From Sva-07 sp963716235 (GTDB lineage Bacteria > Actinomycetota > Acidimicrobiia > Acidimicrobiales > Ilumatobacteraceae), in contig CAVQTE010000020.1 in assembly GCA_963716235.1 (NCBI GenBank), positions 310,001-374,000 of the forward strand: a stretch of DNA of 64,000 nucleotides, read 5' to 3'. Under the pieces are notes generated by a model, which worked only from the letters and a program-made list of their open reading frames with translations, was not told the DNA's origin and searched no databases. The position numbers and the translations under genes are program-made. Below, piece by piece: positions 1 to 8,227 of this stretch; within the stretch, counting starts at the first letter, position 1, and each line of letters begins with the position of its first letter.

Positions 1-755
1 CCCGACCAGTACTCGTCGTGACCGATGGACAGGTACAGCCCGTAGGGCGACGCCTCCCCGAGCAACTCGGGATGCTCCTCGAGATCGGCATTCGTGACGA
101 CGTCGATCTCGTAGCCCTCCCGATCCGCCCACTCGACGAATGGCAGCTCCCAGTTCGGCCAGCCGGCTGAGCCGCCGTAGGGAGACAGGTGGTTCATCCG
201 CAGGTAGCCGACGTGGCTCGCCGACTGCGGGTCGGGCGGATACAGCGAGGTGACTCGCTGGCCGGCGCCGGGCGGTTTGTAGAGATAGCCCGGCGCCATC
301 GGGCGCTGCATCGAGACCGAGGTGGCTCCGGTGTAGAGGTTGCGGCCGCCGAAATCATTGTAGGCGTGCCACGTGTTCGTCGACAGCGCGAGGAGGATCC
401 GGGCAGAGGTCGTTTCGAGATCCGGGCGCACGACGAAGAACGCGTGAGTCCGTCGGGCCTTGCCGTCGACGTCGATCGTCAGGATCACTTCGTAGTAACC
501 CGACGGCCACTGCGGTTCGACTGCGACCTCGGACGCTGCGGGCCAGCCGCACCCGCGCTCGGGGGCGTCGAGCGGCGTCGGATGATCACCGACCGGGATG
601 TCGGTCTCGCTGTAGACCACGGTGCGCGTGGCCCCGATGTGCGCAACTTCCACGTCGAACGGACGGGCGCCGGACGACGATACGTGCAGCGCGACCCGCT
701 CTCCTCCGGCGACCGATTGCGGCCAGCAGTACCCCGTCACCGTCTCGTATGCCAT
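1..755 (-). CDS. N,N-dimethylformamidase large-subunit-like protein (3' end outside window)
   Basis: Reading the minus strand from an ATG at 755 gives about 251 residues and no stop before the window edge, so the C-terminal part is missing. The visible part has a beta-rich N-terminal region followed by the segments STNTWHAYNDFGG, PFVEWADREGYEID and SIGHDEYWS. These match the core of the beta-subunit-like domain of N,N-dimethylformamidase (DUF6605-type), which folds like a glutamine-amidotransferase/Ig combination. In the family the role is amide hydrolysis, but most relatives are uncharacterised and the substrate here is unknown. The gene is divergent from the S51 peptidase gene at 897. The family call is from memory of these motifs; the enzymatic role is inference. 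Confidence 0.75.
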   Translation of the reverse strand, partial: MAYETVTGYCWPQSVAGGERVALHVSSSGARPFDVEVAHIGATRTVVYSETDIPVGDHPTPLDAPERGCGWPAASEVAVEPQWPSGYYEVILTIDVDGKARRTHAFFVVRPDLETTSARILLALSTNTWHAYNDFGGRNLYTGATSVSMQRPMAPGYLYKPPGAGQRVTSLYPPDPQSASHVGYLRMNHLSPYGGSAGWPNWELPFVEWADREGYEIDVVTNADLEEHPELLGEASPYGLYLSIGHDEYWS

Positions 756-896
756 GACCCGACCCTACGCGCCGAATTCCCCGCGCACGGTACCCCTGCC
801 GGGTCCACAAGACCAGAGTGCGACCGGTACGTTCGGTGTTCGCATGCCCGCCGATCGTCCCACCATCGAACCTGCGGCCAGGTGGACACCCACGCC

Positions 897-1580
897 GTGA
901 GTGCTTCCGGCACGATCTGTCTCCAGGGTGGTCGAGAGTTGACACCACCGTGCGATGCGATGGACCGCTCGGTGCTCGATCGCTGCACGGGGACAGTGGT
1001 CGTGCTTGCCGGATCGGCGCGACGCGGGTCCGACTACGCCGGTTCGTCGGCTCGCACCGTTGCGCACTACCGACGCCTCGGTGTCGACGTCGACGTAGTT
1101 GCTGATCCGCGCGACGATCCCGAGGCCGCGCTCGACCAGTTGACCGAGAGCGTCGGATTGATCGTGATGCCCGGCGGGTCCCCCGCAGCGCTGCTCGACG
1201 TGCTCACCGTCGTCGGCGACGGCGCCATCGGGGCGCGTCTGATCGAGCTGTGGGACTCGGGAACCGGCATCTCTGGTGCGTCCGCAGGAGCGATGGTCCT
1301 GTGCGCGAACCTGACCAACCCTGAACGTGCCGGCTCCGTCATCAGCGGCTTGGGTCTGGTGCCGGGCCTCGCCATACCGCACTGGTCGCCCGGGTCCGAG
1401 CGGCGCTGGTCCCTGCCATGGTCAGGTCCAGGTTCGTTCCTGTGGGGTCTGCCCGAGTGCGGCGGAGTGCTCATCGAAAGTGCCACGATGGTCGCAGTCG
1501 GTCAAGGCGCAGCCGCGGTTCGGATCAGCGGCGACTGGGTGCCCGTCTCGAGGACCGGCCCTCAGCCACTGCCACGGTGA
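897..1580 (+). CDS. Peptidase S51 (cyanophycinase/dipeptidase E-like) protein
   Basis: The 227-residue product starts at GTG 897; the frame stays open far upstream to 189, but that part is antisense to the preceding gene and has no family character. The start gives GTICLQGGREL, the usual first strand of S51 proteins. LIVMPGGSPAAL and the nucleophile elbow GASAGAMVL (Ser in G-x-S-A-G-A) are clear. S51 enzymes are serine hydrolases that cleave short or beta-linked peptides, for instance dipeptidase E and cyanophycinase. The stop lies 3 bp before the stop of the convergent metallophosphoesterase gene. The substrate cannot be told from sequence. Confidence 0.75.
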   Translation: MSASGTICLQGGRELTPPCDAMDRSVLDRCTGTVVVLAGSARRGSDYAGSSARTVAHYRRLGVDVDVVADPRDDPEAALDQLTESVGLIVMPGGSPAALLDVLTVVGDGAIGARLIELWDSGTGISGASAGAMVLCANLTNPERAGSVISGLGLVPGLAIPHWSPGSERRWSLPWSGPGSFLWGLPECGGVLIESATMVAVGQGAAAVRISGDWVPVSRTGPQPLPR

Positions 1581-1583
1581 CGC

Positions 1584-2540
1584 TCACGTGGCCGTCAGCG
1601 TGACCTCGTCGAACACCGATCCATCTTGACCGATCGCTCGGAGCACGAGCTGGTCGCCGGTGACGGCAATGTCGACGAAGTTGTGCCACGAGTACGCCAC
1701 CGCGGTGAAGTCGTCCTCGCCGGTTCGGCGGGTGCCCGAGGCCCCACCGGTGACCACGTAGGTCACGCCGTCGATCGGCACGCTTCGCTGGTAGTCGTGG
1801 TCGTGGCCGGACAGGACGAGTTGCACGCCGTAGCGCTCGATGAACGGCGCGAGCGCTTCGCGCACCTCGGCGCTCGAGCCCTGGTAACCCGCCGAATAGG
1901 GCGGGTGGTGCACGGCGACGATCCGCCACGTGGCATCCGACGAGGCGAGCGTGTCGTCGAGGAACTGGAGCTGCGCCGGGTCGTCGATCTCGTTGGAGTC
2001 GAGCCCGACGATCAGCACGTCGCCGTGCTCCTCGGCCCAGTAGCGGCCCGGCATGCCGAGCGCCTCCATCTGCTCGTCGCCTCGGCCCTTCTTCACGTCG
2101 TGATTGCCGAGGATCGCCATCAGATCGGCGCCACCGTCGAGAACGTCCGCAAAGGGTTCGAAGACCGTGTCGGGAAGCTTCGTCGGGTCGCCGGCGGGAT
2201 ACACGTTGTCGCCGAGGAAGAGCAGCCCGTCGTAAGGCTCCTGCTCGGCGATCTGCGCAGCGGCGGCACCGGTCGCATCGATGCGGGCGCCGCCGTCGCC
2301 GCCGTCACCCACCACCGCGAGGTGGAACTCGGCCGGTGGATCATGCACCTCGTACGACCACGTGGTCGAGGGACCGCCCTTGAGGTGAGTCACGTAGGAG
2401 ATGGTCTGGCGACGGAACACGAGGAACGTCGCCGCCATCGCCACCACGACCACGAGCCCGGCGACGAGGAGGACGTGACGCCACCGCACACCGCCGCGTC
2501 GTGTCGCCACCTGCCCACCCGAATCGCTCGCGGTTTCCAC
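1584..2540 (-). CDS. Calcineurin-like metallophosphoesterase, membrane-anchored
   Basis: This is a 318-residue protein with a single N-terminal hydrophobic segment (about residues 25-45, VLLVAGLVVVVAMAATFLVF), so the catalytic domain should sit outside the membrane. The binuclear-metal motifs occur in order: VVGDGGDGG (a variant of the first D-x-H site), GDNVYPAGD, LGNHDVK, VAVHHPPYSAG and SGHDHDYQR. This arrangement is that of purple-acid-phosphatase-like phosphoesterases. Start choice: the ATG at 2540 puts the basic residues right before the hydrophobic segment. The gene is convergent with the S51 gene and divergent from the PEP-synthase-like gene. Substrate unknown. Confidence 0.85.
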   Translation of the reverse strand: METASDSGGQVATRRGGVRWRHVLLVAGLVVVVAMAATFLVFRRQTISYVTHLKGGPSTTWSYEVHDPPAEFHLAVVGDGGDGGARIDATGAAAAQIAEQEPYDGLLFLGDNVYPAGDPTKLPDTVFEPFADVLDGGADLMAILGNHDVKKGRGDEQMEALGMPGRYWAEEHGDVLIVGLDSNEIDDPAQLQFLDDTLASSDATWRIVAVHHPPYSAGYQGSSAEVREALAPFIERYGVQLVLSGHDHDYQRSVPIDGVTYVVTGGASGTRRTGEDDFTAVAYSWHNFVDIAVTGDQLVLRAIGQDGSVFDEVTLTAT

Positions 2541-2626
2541 TCCCTCAGCGTGCCACCGACCGAACCCCGACCATCAGGGTCCATCGGCCCCAGACGCTGG
2601 ATCCGAACTCGCGTAGGGTGGTGGGC

Positions 2627-4711
2627 GTGAGCCCTCGGATCGTGGTGGCGCTCTCGGATCCCGAGACTCGCGACGCTTCGGTATCGGGAGCGAAGGCGGC
2701 GAACCTGGCGCGTGCCGCATCGGCGGGCTTTGCGACACTGCCCGGATTCGTCATCACGACGACGGCTGTCCGTGCCGGCCTCGACGACCCTCACGTCGCC
2801 CACGAGGTGCAGCGAGCGTACGAGCGACTGTGCGCCGGCACGACAGAGCCGCTCGTGGTTCGCTCGTCATCCGCCATCGAGGACACGGGCGAATCGTCGA
2901 TGGCCGGCCGCTTCACCTCGGTACTCGGCGTCGTCGGATGGGACGCGTTCATCGACGCGACCCACCGGGTGATGAATTCGGCCAAGGCAGTGCACGACGA
3001 CCACGGTGACGTCGGGTCGATGGCGGTACTCGTGCAACGTCAGAGCGACGCCCGGTTCGGTGGCGTCATGTTCGGGGTGGATCCGGTCACCGGGAGCCGC
3101 GACCGGATCGTGGTCGAGGTCGTGCCGTCCGGTCCGGATTCGCTCGTCGGTGGCACGGCGATGGCTGATCACTACGTGTTGACCCGTCATGGGCGGGTCG
3201 CGCGCGTGACGTGCACCGGTCAGGTCCCGCCGCTCGACCGTGCCCGTCGCCGTGCTCTCGCGAAGATGGCCCGGCGGGCCGAGCGCGTGTTCGGTGCACC
3301 GCAGGACATCGAGTGGCTGGTCGACCCGGCCGATCGTCTTTGGCTCCTGCAGAGCCGGCCGGTCACAGCGATCGCGTCGGCGGACAGCCGGCGTTCGGTG
3401 CTGCTCGGACCGGGGCCGCTCGCCGAGACGTTCCCCGCTCCACTCCGGCCGCTCGAGCAGGACCTCTGGATCCCACCGCTGCGCGACGGCATCATCCGTG
3501 CGTTGCGAACCACCGGCGCCGTGTCGCACCGTGCCCTCGAGCGCTCGCCCGTGGTCACGACGGTCGGCGGTTGGGTCGCGGTCGATCTGGAGCTCATCGG
3601 CGTCGTGGAGGCGCGCACCTCGTTCCGGCGACGTATCAACCCGGCCGCGATGGTCCGGCGGTTGGCGACGGCATGGCGCGTCGGTCGCCTCCGGGTCGCG
3701 ATGCCGAGGTTGGCGCATGAGGCGGTCGCGACCGTCGATCGTGACCTCGCGATGATCCCCCGTCTCGACGAACTCGCTACCGGGGACCTCGCCGATCTGT
3801 TGGACCGCACACGTCGGGAGCTGGCCACGATCCATGCGTACGAGGTATTGGCCGGGATGCTCATGAGCGGCCAGAACGGGCTCTCGGGCGCATCGATGGC
3901 GGTACGTGCACTGCACGACGGCCGGGCCGCCGGGTGGAGCGACGACGACATCGTGATCGGATCACCCGTGGTGCTCAGCTTGTCGCCCCCGCGCCTCGGA
4001 ACCAGGCCACCACTGCCTTCGGCTGCGTTGCCGCCACCCGGCCCGGTGAGCACGATCGACCACCTCGATCAGCGCGAGGCCCTACGCGTCCGCGTGCGAT
4101 GGTTGCAGGAGCTGCTGGCACGCACGACCGACGAGCTCGGTTGCCGACTCGTCAGGGCGCGTGAGATCCCCGACCTCGAGATGGTCACTCGTCTGCACCT
4201 GGCCGAACTCGTTGTCCTGGCCGACGGCGGACCTCCGCCGAGCGACATCGCCGAGCGTCCCGCCTGGAATCCGGGCCCGCCGCTGCCGGTCTCGTTCCGG
4301 CTGACGTCTGCCGGCGATCTGCATCCCGCCAGCGTCTCGTCCCACACGCGTCGCACGAGCAACGCCGCAGGTCTGCCGGCGGGCGGCGGGCGAGTGGTGG
4401 GATTGGCTCACCATCGGCTGGACGAGAGCGTGATGCCCGAGGGCTCCATCCTCGTGACCCGCCATCTCGAACCCCAGCTGGCGCCGGTCCTGGCCGGGTT
4501 GGCAGGGCTCGTGTCCGAAACCGGCAGCGCCCTGTCACATCTTGCGATCCTGGCGAGGGAAGCCGGTCTTCCGACGGTCGTCGGTGTCCCCGATGCCCTC
4601 CGGCGATTCCCTCCCGGAACCCGTCTGATGATCGATGGTCGCACGGGTGAGATCGATGTGCTCGAGACCGATTCCGATCTTGCACCGGATCAGTCGGTGG
4701 CGACGCCATGA
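2627..4711 (+). CDS. PEP-synthase/PPDK-like phosphotransferase
   Basis: The 694-residue product starts at GTG 2627. An upstream in-frame ATG at 2501 would overlap the divergent gene and adds no family sequence. The N-terminal 250 residues form the ATP-grasp PPDK domain (SGAKAANLARA, VVRSSSAIEDTGESSMAGRF, QDIEWLVD). The C-terminus has the swivelling phosphohistidine domain with SALSHLAILAREAGLP, the catalytic His being near residue 638. The PEP/pyruvate TIM barrel of true PEP synthase is not evident. The middle (about 270-580) is dissimilar, as in rifampin phosphotransferase-like proteins. It therefore probably moves phosphate from ATP through His to an unknown acceptor. It overlaps the next gene by 4 bp (ATGA), so the two are likely co-translated. 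Confidence 0.8.
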   Translation: MSPRIVVALSDPETRDASVSGAKAANLARAASAGFATLPGFVITTTAVRAGLDDPHVAHEVQRAYERLCAGTTEPLVVRSSSAIEDTGESSMAGRFTSVLGVVGWDAFIDATHRVMNSAKAVHDDHGDVGSMAVLVQRQSDARFGGVMFGVDPVTGSRDRIVVEVVPSGPDSLVGGTAMADHYVLTRHGRVARVTCTGQVPPLDRARRRALAKMARRAERVFGAPQDIEWLVDPADRLWLLQSRPVTAIASADSRRSVLLGPGPLAETFPAPLRPLEQDLWIPPLRDGIIRALRTTGAVSHRALERSPVVTTVGGWVAVDLELIGVVEARTSFRRRINPAAMVRRLATAWRVGRLRVAMPRLAHEAVATVDRDLAMIPRLDELATGDLADLLDRTRRELATIHAYEVLAGMLMSGQNGLSGASMAVRALHDGRAAGWSDDDIVIGSPVVLSLSPPRLGTRPPLPSAALPPPGPVSTIDHLDQREALRVRVRWLQELLARTTDELGCRLVRAREIPDLEMVTRLHLAELVVLADGGPPPSDIAERPAWNPGPPLPVSFRLTSAGDLHPASVSSHTRRTSNAAGLPAGGGRVVGLAHHRLDESVMPEGSILVTRHLEPQLAPVLAGLAGLVSETGSALSHLAILAREAGLPTVVGVPDALRRFPPGTRLMIDGRTGEIDVLETDSDLAPDQSVATP

Positions 4712-5610
4712 CCGCCGGTCGGATCGCCCGCGCAATCGGTTTCGCGCTCGCCACGGTCATCCTCGCGGTGTCGGGCATCTACGTCGTCATCGACCTGGCC
4801 CGATGGGAGTGGAACCGTGCGGTCATCTCTGCGCTCGTGATGATCGCGGCGCTGATCGTTCTCGTGGCGATGATGCTCTTGCGCCAGTTGCACCGCATCG
4901 AAGAACGGATGGATGCGCTCGAACGTCGTGACGACGCGGACACGCTGGGCGCGTTGCGGTCGACGAACGGCGATGCGGCGCGCCGGCATTTCCGATGGCT
5001 CGAACGTCCCCCGGACGGCCTCGGCGTGTTCATCCCTGTGCTGCTCGGAGCCGGCGTGCTGCTGTCGCTCGCCGCGTACCTCGTCGAACGCATCGCCGGT
5101 CTGTTCGCTGCGGCGACCCTCGACCCTCGAACGGCGCACAAGCTCGCCGCTGATCTTCCGCTCGGCGCCGACCTACCGCGCCCGGCGCAGATCAACCCGC
5201 TGACGAGTCCGCCCGTTCGTCACCGAACAGCGACCGCAGCCGTGCTCGTCGTCACGCTGCTGCTTTCGCTCGCTGCGGTCGGCGTTCTTCGGGAGTTGAC
5301 CCAGACCCGGCCGAAGGAGGTGACCGCGGCCGGCACCACGTTGATCGTGGTCGACATCGATCAGCGACGCCAGGACCGTCCCCTGCCGACCGTCGCCGAA
5401 GATCTGTGGGGCTCCTGCCGCTCGCGCCTCCCCGGTGACGTCCGGCTCACGGCGATCACGCAGCTCGACGACGAGCACGTGCAGATCGAATTCGATCGCG
5501 CACTGGGGAGCACCGGCCGTGTCCGCATCGTCGGCTGTTTGCAGGACCAGACCCTCGACCTCGTTCGAGCCGACGTGCTCAGCATCGAGTCGGTCGCCGC
5601 CGATCGTTGA
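4708..5610 (+). CDS. Four-helix membrane protein of unknown function
   Basis: This 300-residue protein starts at an ATG overlapping the stop of the PEP-synthase-like gene by 4 bp. It has hydrophobic segments at about residues 7-28, 37-57, 107-128 and 175-195, with a charged coiled stretch after the second (QLHRIEERMDALERR). The C-terminal 100 residues are soluble, with two Cys (SCRSRL and VGCLQDQ) that could pair outside the cell. I do not recognise the family. The coupling to the phosphotransferase suggests a shared task, but nothing in the sequence says which. Confidence 0.7.
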   Translation: MTAGRIARAIGFALATVILAVSGIYVVIDLARWEWNRAVISALVMIAALIVLVAMMLLRQLHRIEERMDALERRDDADTLGALRSTNGDAARRHFRWLERPPDGLGVFIPVLLGAGVLLSLAAYLVERIAGLFAAATLDPRTAHKLAADLPLGADLPRPAQINPLTSPPVRHRTATAAVLVVTLLLSLAAVGVLRELTQTRPKEVTAAGTTLIVVDIDQRRQDRPLPTVAEDLWGSCRSRLPGDVRLTAITQLDDEHVQIEFDRALGSTGRVRIVGCLQDQTLDLVRADVLSIESVAADR

Positions 5611-5621
5611 CAGGTCACTGA

Positions 5622-6435
5622 TCAGCGCCAGATGCAGAGGACGCGCATCTCGACACTCTCGCGATACTGCTTGGCGCTCACGTTCGGGTCCCGGAATGCC
5701 GAATGCGGTGTCCAGAACGGCCGGCCCTCGTCGATGCAGCGGCTGTCGTAGGTCCGCAATGCCACTGCTTCGGAGTCGGTCAGGTCGGGGAACGTGTACC
5801 AGCGGTCCGGAGTCCCGAGTCGCTGGGTGGTCGCACGGCGTAGAACTGGGAATCGACGCGTAGGCCGCCGTACTCGGGCAACATCTCGCGCACGACACGG
5901 TCCGCGCCGACCCCGTCGGCGGCGCAGAACGCGAGCGGGTAGTCGGGACGCGTCGGGCCGGTATTGCGCCAGAACTGCAGCACCATCAGACGCGTTGCCG
6001 ACTGCAGGTCGGCGTGCACGAGTCCGTGTCTCTCGAGCAGCGGATCGAGGAACGTCCGGTAGCGGCGATCGGGTCGGTGATCATCGGGCCGTAGTCGTCG
6101 GTGAAGTCGGAGTGGACGAGCTCGATCGGCGCGTAGTCCGGCGTCGTCTGCGCCTCCTCGCGGCTGCGGTGGATCGGCGGGTACGAGATCGCGACGTCGC
6201 AACCGGTCGTTGCGGCGGCGAGTGCCTCCACCTCGGGCCGGTGGATGCGATCGACCTGGGTGTGGTCGCGCCAGTCGGTGACCGCCGACTCATGCTCGAC
6301 GAGCGCGAATCCGCACGTCTCGAAATCGAGATCGCCTGTCGCGGCGCGCCCATCGAGCATGTCGACCGTGACCGGTCGACCGACCGCCCCGTCGAAGTAG
6401 TTGAGCGTTGCCTGGCAGTACACCCCGTGTGCCAT
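5622..6435 (-). pseudogene. CmcJ/NvfI-family oxygenase-like gene with two frameshifts
   Basis: Family sequence is spread over three minus-strand frames. Frame one runs from ATG 6435 to about 6060 (GVYCQATLNYFDG, ISYPPIHRSREEAQ, IELVHSDFTDDYGP). Frame two runs from about 6060 to 5830 (QFWRNTGPTRPDYPLAFCAA). Frame three ends at TGA 5622-5624 (WYTFPDLTDSEAVALRTYDS, RPFWTPHSAF, SVEMRVLCIW). Joined, these give the usual layout and length (about 270 residues) of CmcJ/NvfI-type hydroxylase/methyltransferase-like proteins. Two independent frame changes mean the gene is either decayed or carries two sequence errors; all three parts remain well conserved, which favours recent loss or error. Confidence 0.7.
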
Positions 6436-6577
6436 GTCGCGACCCTAGGCCGCCGAGGCCCGCCCAACGATCTGTGCGCGACCTGTCCCGTCTTGCGGCA
6501 CGTCTCGCGCTCTGATCGTCGGACGGCGACAACGGGTTCACGAGCCCGCTCGGACGAGGCAGAGTACGGTCGGCGCG

Positions 6578-8209
6578 ATGGACACCCCGCAGCACGTCGT
6601 CGTCGTCCTGCTCGACTCACTCAATCGGCACATGCTCGGGTCGTACGGCGGAACCGAGTTCGCGACGCCGAACCTGGACCGATTCGCCGCCCGTTCGACC
6701 AGCTTCACGAACCACGTCACCGGTTCGCTCCCCTGCATGCCGGCACGCCACGACATCCTCGTCGGCGCACTCGATTTCCTCTGGAAACCGTGGGGCTCGA
6801 TCGAATTGTGGGAGGAGTCGATCACTGCAACCCTGCGGCGCGCCGACGTGACGACGATGCTCGTGTCGGACCACCCGCACCTGTTCGAGACCGGTGGCGA
6901 GAACTACCACTCCGACTTCTCGGCGTGGGACTACCTGCGCGGACACGAGGGTGACCCGTGGCGAACCTGCCCGGACCCTTCGGCATTCGGCGCGCCCACG
7001 TTGCCGGCGGACGGCGGCTGGTTCCTCCGCGACCAGCTCGGCATCGCCGACCGGTCGTTCGGTCGGCGCCACTACGACGACAGCCGCACGTGGTTCCGCG
7101 CCGAGGAGGACTTCCCCGGCCCGCGGACGATGGCGGCGGCGACCTCATGGCTACGGGATCAGTCGCCGTCACACGATCGATGGATGCTGTTCGTCGACGA
7201 GTTCGACCCCCACGAACCGTTCGACACCCCCGAGCCGTGGGCGTCGATGTACGACGACACGCCATTGTCGCCGGAGGAGCTCGCCACCGGCCGCCTCGTC
7301 TGGCCGCCGTACATCGTCGGCGGCACGACCACCGGCACGATCACCGACGCTCAAGCCCGCCAGATCCGCAACAACTACGGCGCCAAGCTGTCGATGATCG
7401 ACCACTGGTTCGGCCGGCTCCTCGACGAACTCGACGCCCAAGACCTGTGGGACACCACCGCCGTGATCGTCTGCACCGACCACGGCCACTACCTCGGCGA
7501 CGTGCGCACGACCGGAGCGCCCGGCGACGACACGCGCGCCGACATCTGGGGCAAGCCGATGATCCCCCAGTTCGAACCCCTCGGGCACACCCCCCTGATG
7601 ATCCACTGGCCTTGCAACAGGGGTCAGACCCCTTTTGCAAGGGTCGACGCGCTGACCACGAACGTCGACATCAATGCGACCATCGCCGACATCTTCGGCG
7701 TGGAGGCGAAACACCGAACCCACGGGCGGTCACTCGTGCCGCTGCTCGACGGCACGGCGACGTCGATCCGTGACTGGGCGATCGGTGGCGTCTACGGCAA
7801 CTGGGTACAGGTCACCGACGGCCGACACAAGTACGCCCGGGCCCCGGTCGACGACAACTTCCCGCTGTCGATGTGGTCGAACCGATGGTCGACGATGCCG
7901 GTCCACAAAGGCCTCGAGGACTTCATGCCGTTCCCGAACCCCGACCGGCGCGCGACGCTCGACTTCATGCCCGGCTCCGACGTGCCCGTGATCCGCCAAC
8001 CGTTCGAAGCCAGTGACGTGCTGCCGTTCTGGGCGAGCGGGGGCCGCAACGTCGGGCGCCACCACCTGTACGACCTCGATGTCGACCCCGACGAGACCGA
8101 GAACCGACGAGGCGGTGCGCAGGAAGCCGACATGGCCGACCTCCTGCGCACCGCCTTGATCGATGTCGAGGCGCCGGGCGAACAGCTCGAACGCCTCGGT
8201 CTCGCCTGA
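6578..8209 (+). CDS. Sulfatase-family hydrolase (formylglycine type)
   Basis: This 543-residue protein has the alkaline-phosphatase-fold opening VVVLLDSLNRHMLGSYGG and the sulfatase signature SLPCMPARHD. Cys53 in C-x-P-x-R is the residue converted to formylglycine in type I sulfatases. Metal-site motifs FVDEFDPHEPFD and CTDHGHYLGD follow. No signal peptide is visible, so it is probably cytoplasmic. It hydrolyses a sulfate or phosphonate ester; the substrate is unknown. Odd feature: a 33-bp palindrome (7610-7642) lies in frame and adds about eleven residues (PCNRGQTPFAR) at residues 345-355, between a beta strand ending in MIHWP and the DALTTNVDI motif. No sulfatase-maturing enzyme gene is in the window. 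Confidence 0.88.
   Translation: MDTPQHVVVVLLDSLNRHMLGSYGGTEFATPNLDRFAARSTSFTNHVTGSLPCMPARHDILVGALDFLWKPWGSIELWEESITATLRRADVTTMLVSDHPHLFETGGENYHSDFSAWDYLRGHEGDPWRTCPDPSAFGAPTLPADGGWFLRDQLGIADRSFGRRHYDDSRTWFRAEEDFPGPRTMAAATSWLRDQSPSHDRWMLFVDEFDPHEPFDTPEPWASMYDDTPLSPEELATGRLVWPPYIVGGTTTGTITDAQARQIRNNYGAKLSMIDHWFGRLLDELDAQDLWDTTAVIVCTDHGHYLGDVRTTGAPGDDTRADIWGKPMIPQFEPLGHTPLMIHWPCNRGQTPFARVDALTTNVDINATIADIFGVEAKHRTHGRSLVPLLDGTATSIRDWAIGGVYGNWVQVTDGRHKYARAPVDDNFPLSMWSNRWSTMPVHKGLEDFMPFPNPDRRATLDFMPGSDVPVIRQPFEASDVLPFWASGGRNVGRHHLYDLDVDPDETENRRGGAQEADMADLLRTALIDVEAPGEQLERLGLA
7610..7642. repeat. GGGGTCAGACCCC-core palindrome inside the sulfatase gene
   Basis: This 33-bp palindrome is centred on A7626, with core GGGGTCAGACCCC and outer arms CCTTGCAA/TTGCAAGG; one arm pair is mismatched. 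It has the same core as the intergenic copies near 15334, 21904, 25361 and 40934 but a different outer arm. It is read in frame within the sulfatase coding sequence without creating a stop. Confidence 0.9.
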
Positions 8210-8227
8210 CCGTTGGACCGCCCGGGA

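Noticed and set aside
189..896. Upstream extension of the S51 peptidase frame to 189
   Set aside because: It is antisense to the dimethylformamidase-like gene, Arg-rich and without family sequence; GTG 897 gives the normal N-terminus.
6436..6577. Possible small gene between the CmcJ-like and sulfatase genes
   Set aside because: No frame with a ribosome site or recognisable sequence; the stretch is a divergent promoter region.
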